In this document: positions 9,122-10,471 of the stretch, one piece after another
Layout: each line of letters opens with the position of its first letter
Position numbering within the stretch: position 1 is the first letter of the stretch
The notes under the pieces: model-generated
Seen by the model: the letters and a program-made list of their open reading frames with translations, nothing else
The model's database searches: none
Told to the model about the DNA's origin: nothing
Assembly: GCA_947475795.1 (NCBI GenBank)
Contig: CANJOX010000086.1
Span: 1-10,471, forward strand
DNA from: Gemmatimonadota bacterium
GTDB lineage: Bacteria > Gemmatimonadota > Gemmatimonadetes > Gemmatimonadales > Gemmatimonadaceae
DNA length: 10,471 nucleotides
Direction of reading: 5' to 3'
Program-made: the position numbers and the translations under genes

Positions 9122-10471
9122 CGGCGCGTGATAGCGCCCTCGACAGCTACCAGGAAGGCGCGCCGCCTGCGGACTGGGGCGGCGGGCAGGAGGCCGCCCC
9201 GGAACCGAAGGGGCCGAGCCTCGCCCGGTACGTTGGCGCCGTGAAGCGGTTCAAGTGGCTGATTCTGCTGCTTGGTGTGCTGGGTGGTGCCGGCGGCTAT
9301 GCGGCCACCCGCTTCATTGAACCCGAGTACGAAGTCCGGGCGACGATTCTGCTGGAGCAGGGCACCGGAACGAAAGAGAACGGTGGCAACAGTGGGCCGA
9401 TCCAGGCGGCAGAACTGTTGCAGGCATCGGGGTGGCAGGACCTGCTCCGGTCGTTTGCGATCGCCGATCCGGTGGTGACCGAACTCGGACTCTTCGTGAC
9501 GCCCGCAGTGGCGGCCGACAGCACCCTGTTCCGCTCCCTGCGCGTGGAGCAGGGGCAGCAGCGGCTCCGCGCGGGCACGTATGTCATGGCGGTCACGGGC
9601 ACGCAGTACACGCTGTCGCTCAAACCCGGGCTCGAAGTCGAAAAGGGCGCCGTGGGCGATTCCATCGGCCGTGCCGTCGGGTTTCAGTGGCAGCCGCCGG
9701 CGAAGTCGCTGGAGGGGCGGTCTGAGATCGTGTTCACCGTGCAGACTCCGCGCGAAGCCTCGATTGCGCTCATTCAGAAACTCGACCTGAAGCTCGAGAA
9801 CGGCAGTTCGTTTCTGTTTCTCACGCTGACGGGGCAGAGCGCATCGCGCACGGCGGCCACCCTGAACGCGTGGGTGGAGCAGTTTGTGGTGGTGGCCACC
9901 GCCCTCAAAAAGAAAAACATCACGTCGGTCGCCGCCATTCTGGAAGGACAGCGGCAGTACTCGGCGGATAATCTGTCGGCGGCGGAAAATGCGCTCGAGA
10001 ATTTCCGGGTGCGCACGGTCACCGAGCCGAATGAGCGTCAGTCGATCACCCCGGGGATCGAGATGACGAACAGCCCGGTGTTCGAGAACTACTTCCGCGA
10101 TCAGGTGCTCGTGGACAATTACAAGCGCGACCGCGCGGCGCTGGAAGGCATTCTGGCCAAGGGGCGCCAGCCGGGCGGTGTGATCACGCGTGAAGCCGTG
10201 CTCTCCATTCCCAGCGTGAACGCTGATCCGGCCGCCGAGAACCTGCGGCGCGTGCTGGCAGACTACGCCGAACGTGAGCTCGCGTTGCGCAAGCTCCGCG
10301 AGAGCTACACCGATGAACTGCCGCGGGTGCAGAACGAAATCGCGGCACTGGCGTCGCTGCGCGCGTCGATCCCCTCCGTCCTCGACGCGTATCTCACCCA
10401 GCTCCGGCTGCGTGAGCAGGCGCTCACGGCGACGATTGATCAGAGCAGTAAGGACCTGCGCCGGATCCCCA
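9094..10471 (+). CDS. Wzz/GumC-type polysaccharide chain-length determinant (partial, runs off the window)
   Basis: First 459 residues, with the 3' end beyond the window. A polysaccharide co-polymerase of the inner membrane that sets exopolysaccharide chain length and may aid export. Seen: a ~45-residue Pro/Gly/Ala/Gln-rich cytoplasmic N-terminus; the family's entry motif LARYVGAVKRFKWLIL (43-58) leading into a transmembrane helix at about 54-73; and then the periplasmic Wzz beta domain beginning EPEYEVRATILLEQG (76-90). A long, helix-rich, charged segment from about residue 300 to the window end looks like the coiled coil of GumC-like proteins. A second transmembrane helix and any fused or adjacent tyrosine kinase would lie outside. 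ATG 9094 is the only good start after the in-frame stop at 9055; it lacks a Shine-Dalgarno sequence. GTG 9241 is possible but would cut off the entry motif. Transcribed divergently from the regulator. Confidence 0.87.
   Translation, partial: MSGQQIQPVSARDSALDSYQEGAPPADWGGGQEAAPEPKGPSLARYVGAVKRFKWLILLLGVLGGAGGYAATRFIEPEYEVRATILLEQGTGTKENGGNSGPIQAAELLQASGWQDLLRSFAIADPVVTELGLFVTPAVAADSTLFRSLRVEQGQQRLRAGTYVMAVTGTQYTLSLKPGLEVEKGAVGDSIGRAVGFQWQPPAKSLEGRSEIVFTVQTPREASIALIQKLDLKLENGSSFLFLTLTGQSASRTAATLNAWVEQFVVVATALKKKNITSVAAILEGQRQYSADNLSAAENALENFRVRTVTEPNERQSITPGIEMTNSPVFENYFRDQVLVDNYKRDRAALEGILAKGRQPGGVITREAVLSIPSVNADPAAENLRRVLADYAERELALRKLRESYTDELPRVQNEIAALASLRASIPSVLDAYLTQLRLREQALTATIDQSSKDLRRIP

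Overview
The window is GC-rich throughout, about 65% in coding DNA by eye, and densely packed with genes. It carries an exopolysaccharide biosynthesis locus from a Gram-negative-type bacterium. The gene families, the 4-nt stop/start overlaps and the GTG start codons would fit Gemmatimonadota, or a high-GC proteobacterium or acidobacterium. The phylum call is an inference and I hold it weakly. There are no tRNA or rRNA genes, insertion sequences, CRISPR arrays or phage genes.

Layout: eight genes run leftward on the minus strand from 8721 to 32 as one near-gapless string. In transcription order they are: a sigma-54-dependent response regulator (REC-AAA+-Fis HTH); a soluble histidine kinase; citrate synthase; a DUF3473-type polysaccharide deacetylase of the XrtA/exosortase-associated kind; a FemAB-like acyltransferase (GNAT fold) of the same association; a second, different polysaccharide deacetylase; a GT4-type glycosyltransferase; and a GT2-type glycosyltransferase. 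Five of the seven junctions overlap or are 2 nt apart. The only gaps are 48 bp before citrate synthase and about 61 bp before the GT4 gene. A divergent plus-strand gene starts at 9094 and runs off the right edge. It encodes a Wzz/GumC-type chain-length determinant (polysaccharide co-polymerase).

Between the two transcription units lies a 372-bp control region (8722-9093) with a core of clearly lower GC (57 of 120 bases over 8821-8940). It contains a sequence with exact sigma-54 GG-N10-GC spacing pointing toward the chain-length gene, several TTGTG/CACAA half-sites, and next to the start codon a perfect 12-bp direct repeat.

Working model (inference): the kinase/regulator pair, the regulator having an intact GAFTGA loop, controls sigma-54 promoters in the divergent region. 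The glycosyltransferases build a lipid-linked repeat unit, the two deacetylases and the FemAB-like protein modify the glycan or an associated carrier, and the Wzz-like protein sets chain length. The two exosortase-associated families suggest that an exosortase (XrtA/EpsH) and PEP-CTERM-like sorted proteins are encoded nearby, outside this window. The oddest element is a housekeeping TCA-cycle gene, citrate synthase, placed inside the string and coupled by a 4-nt overlap to a polysaccharide deacetylase.
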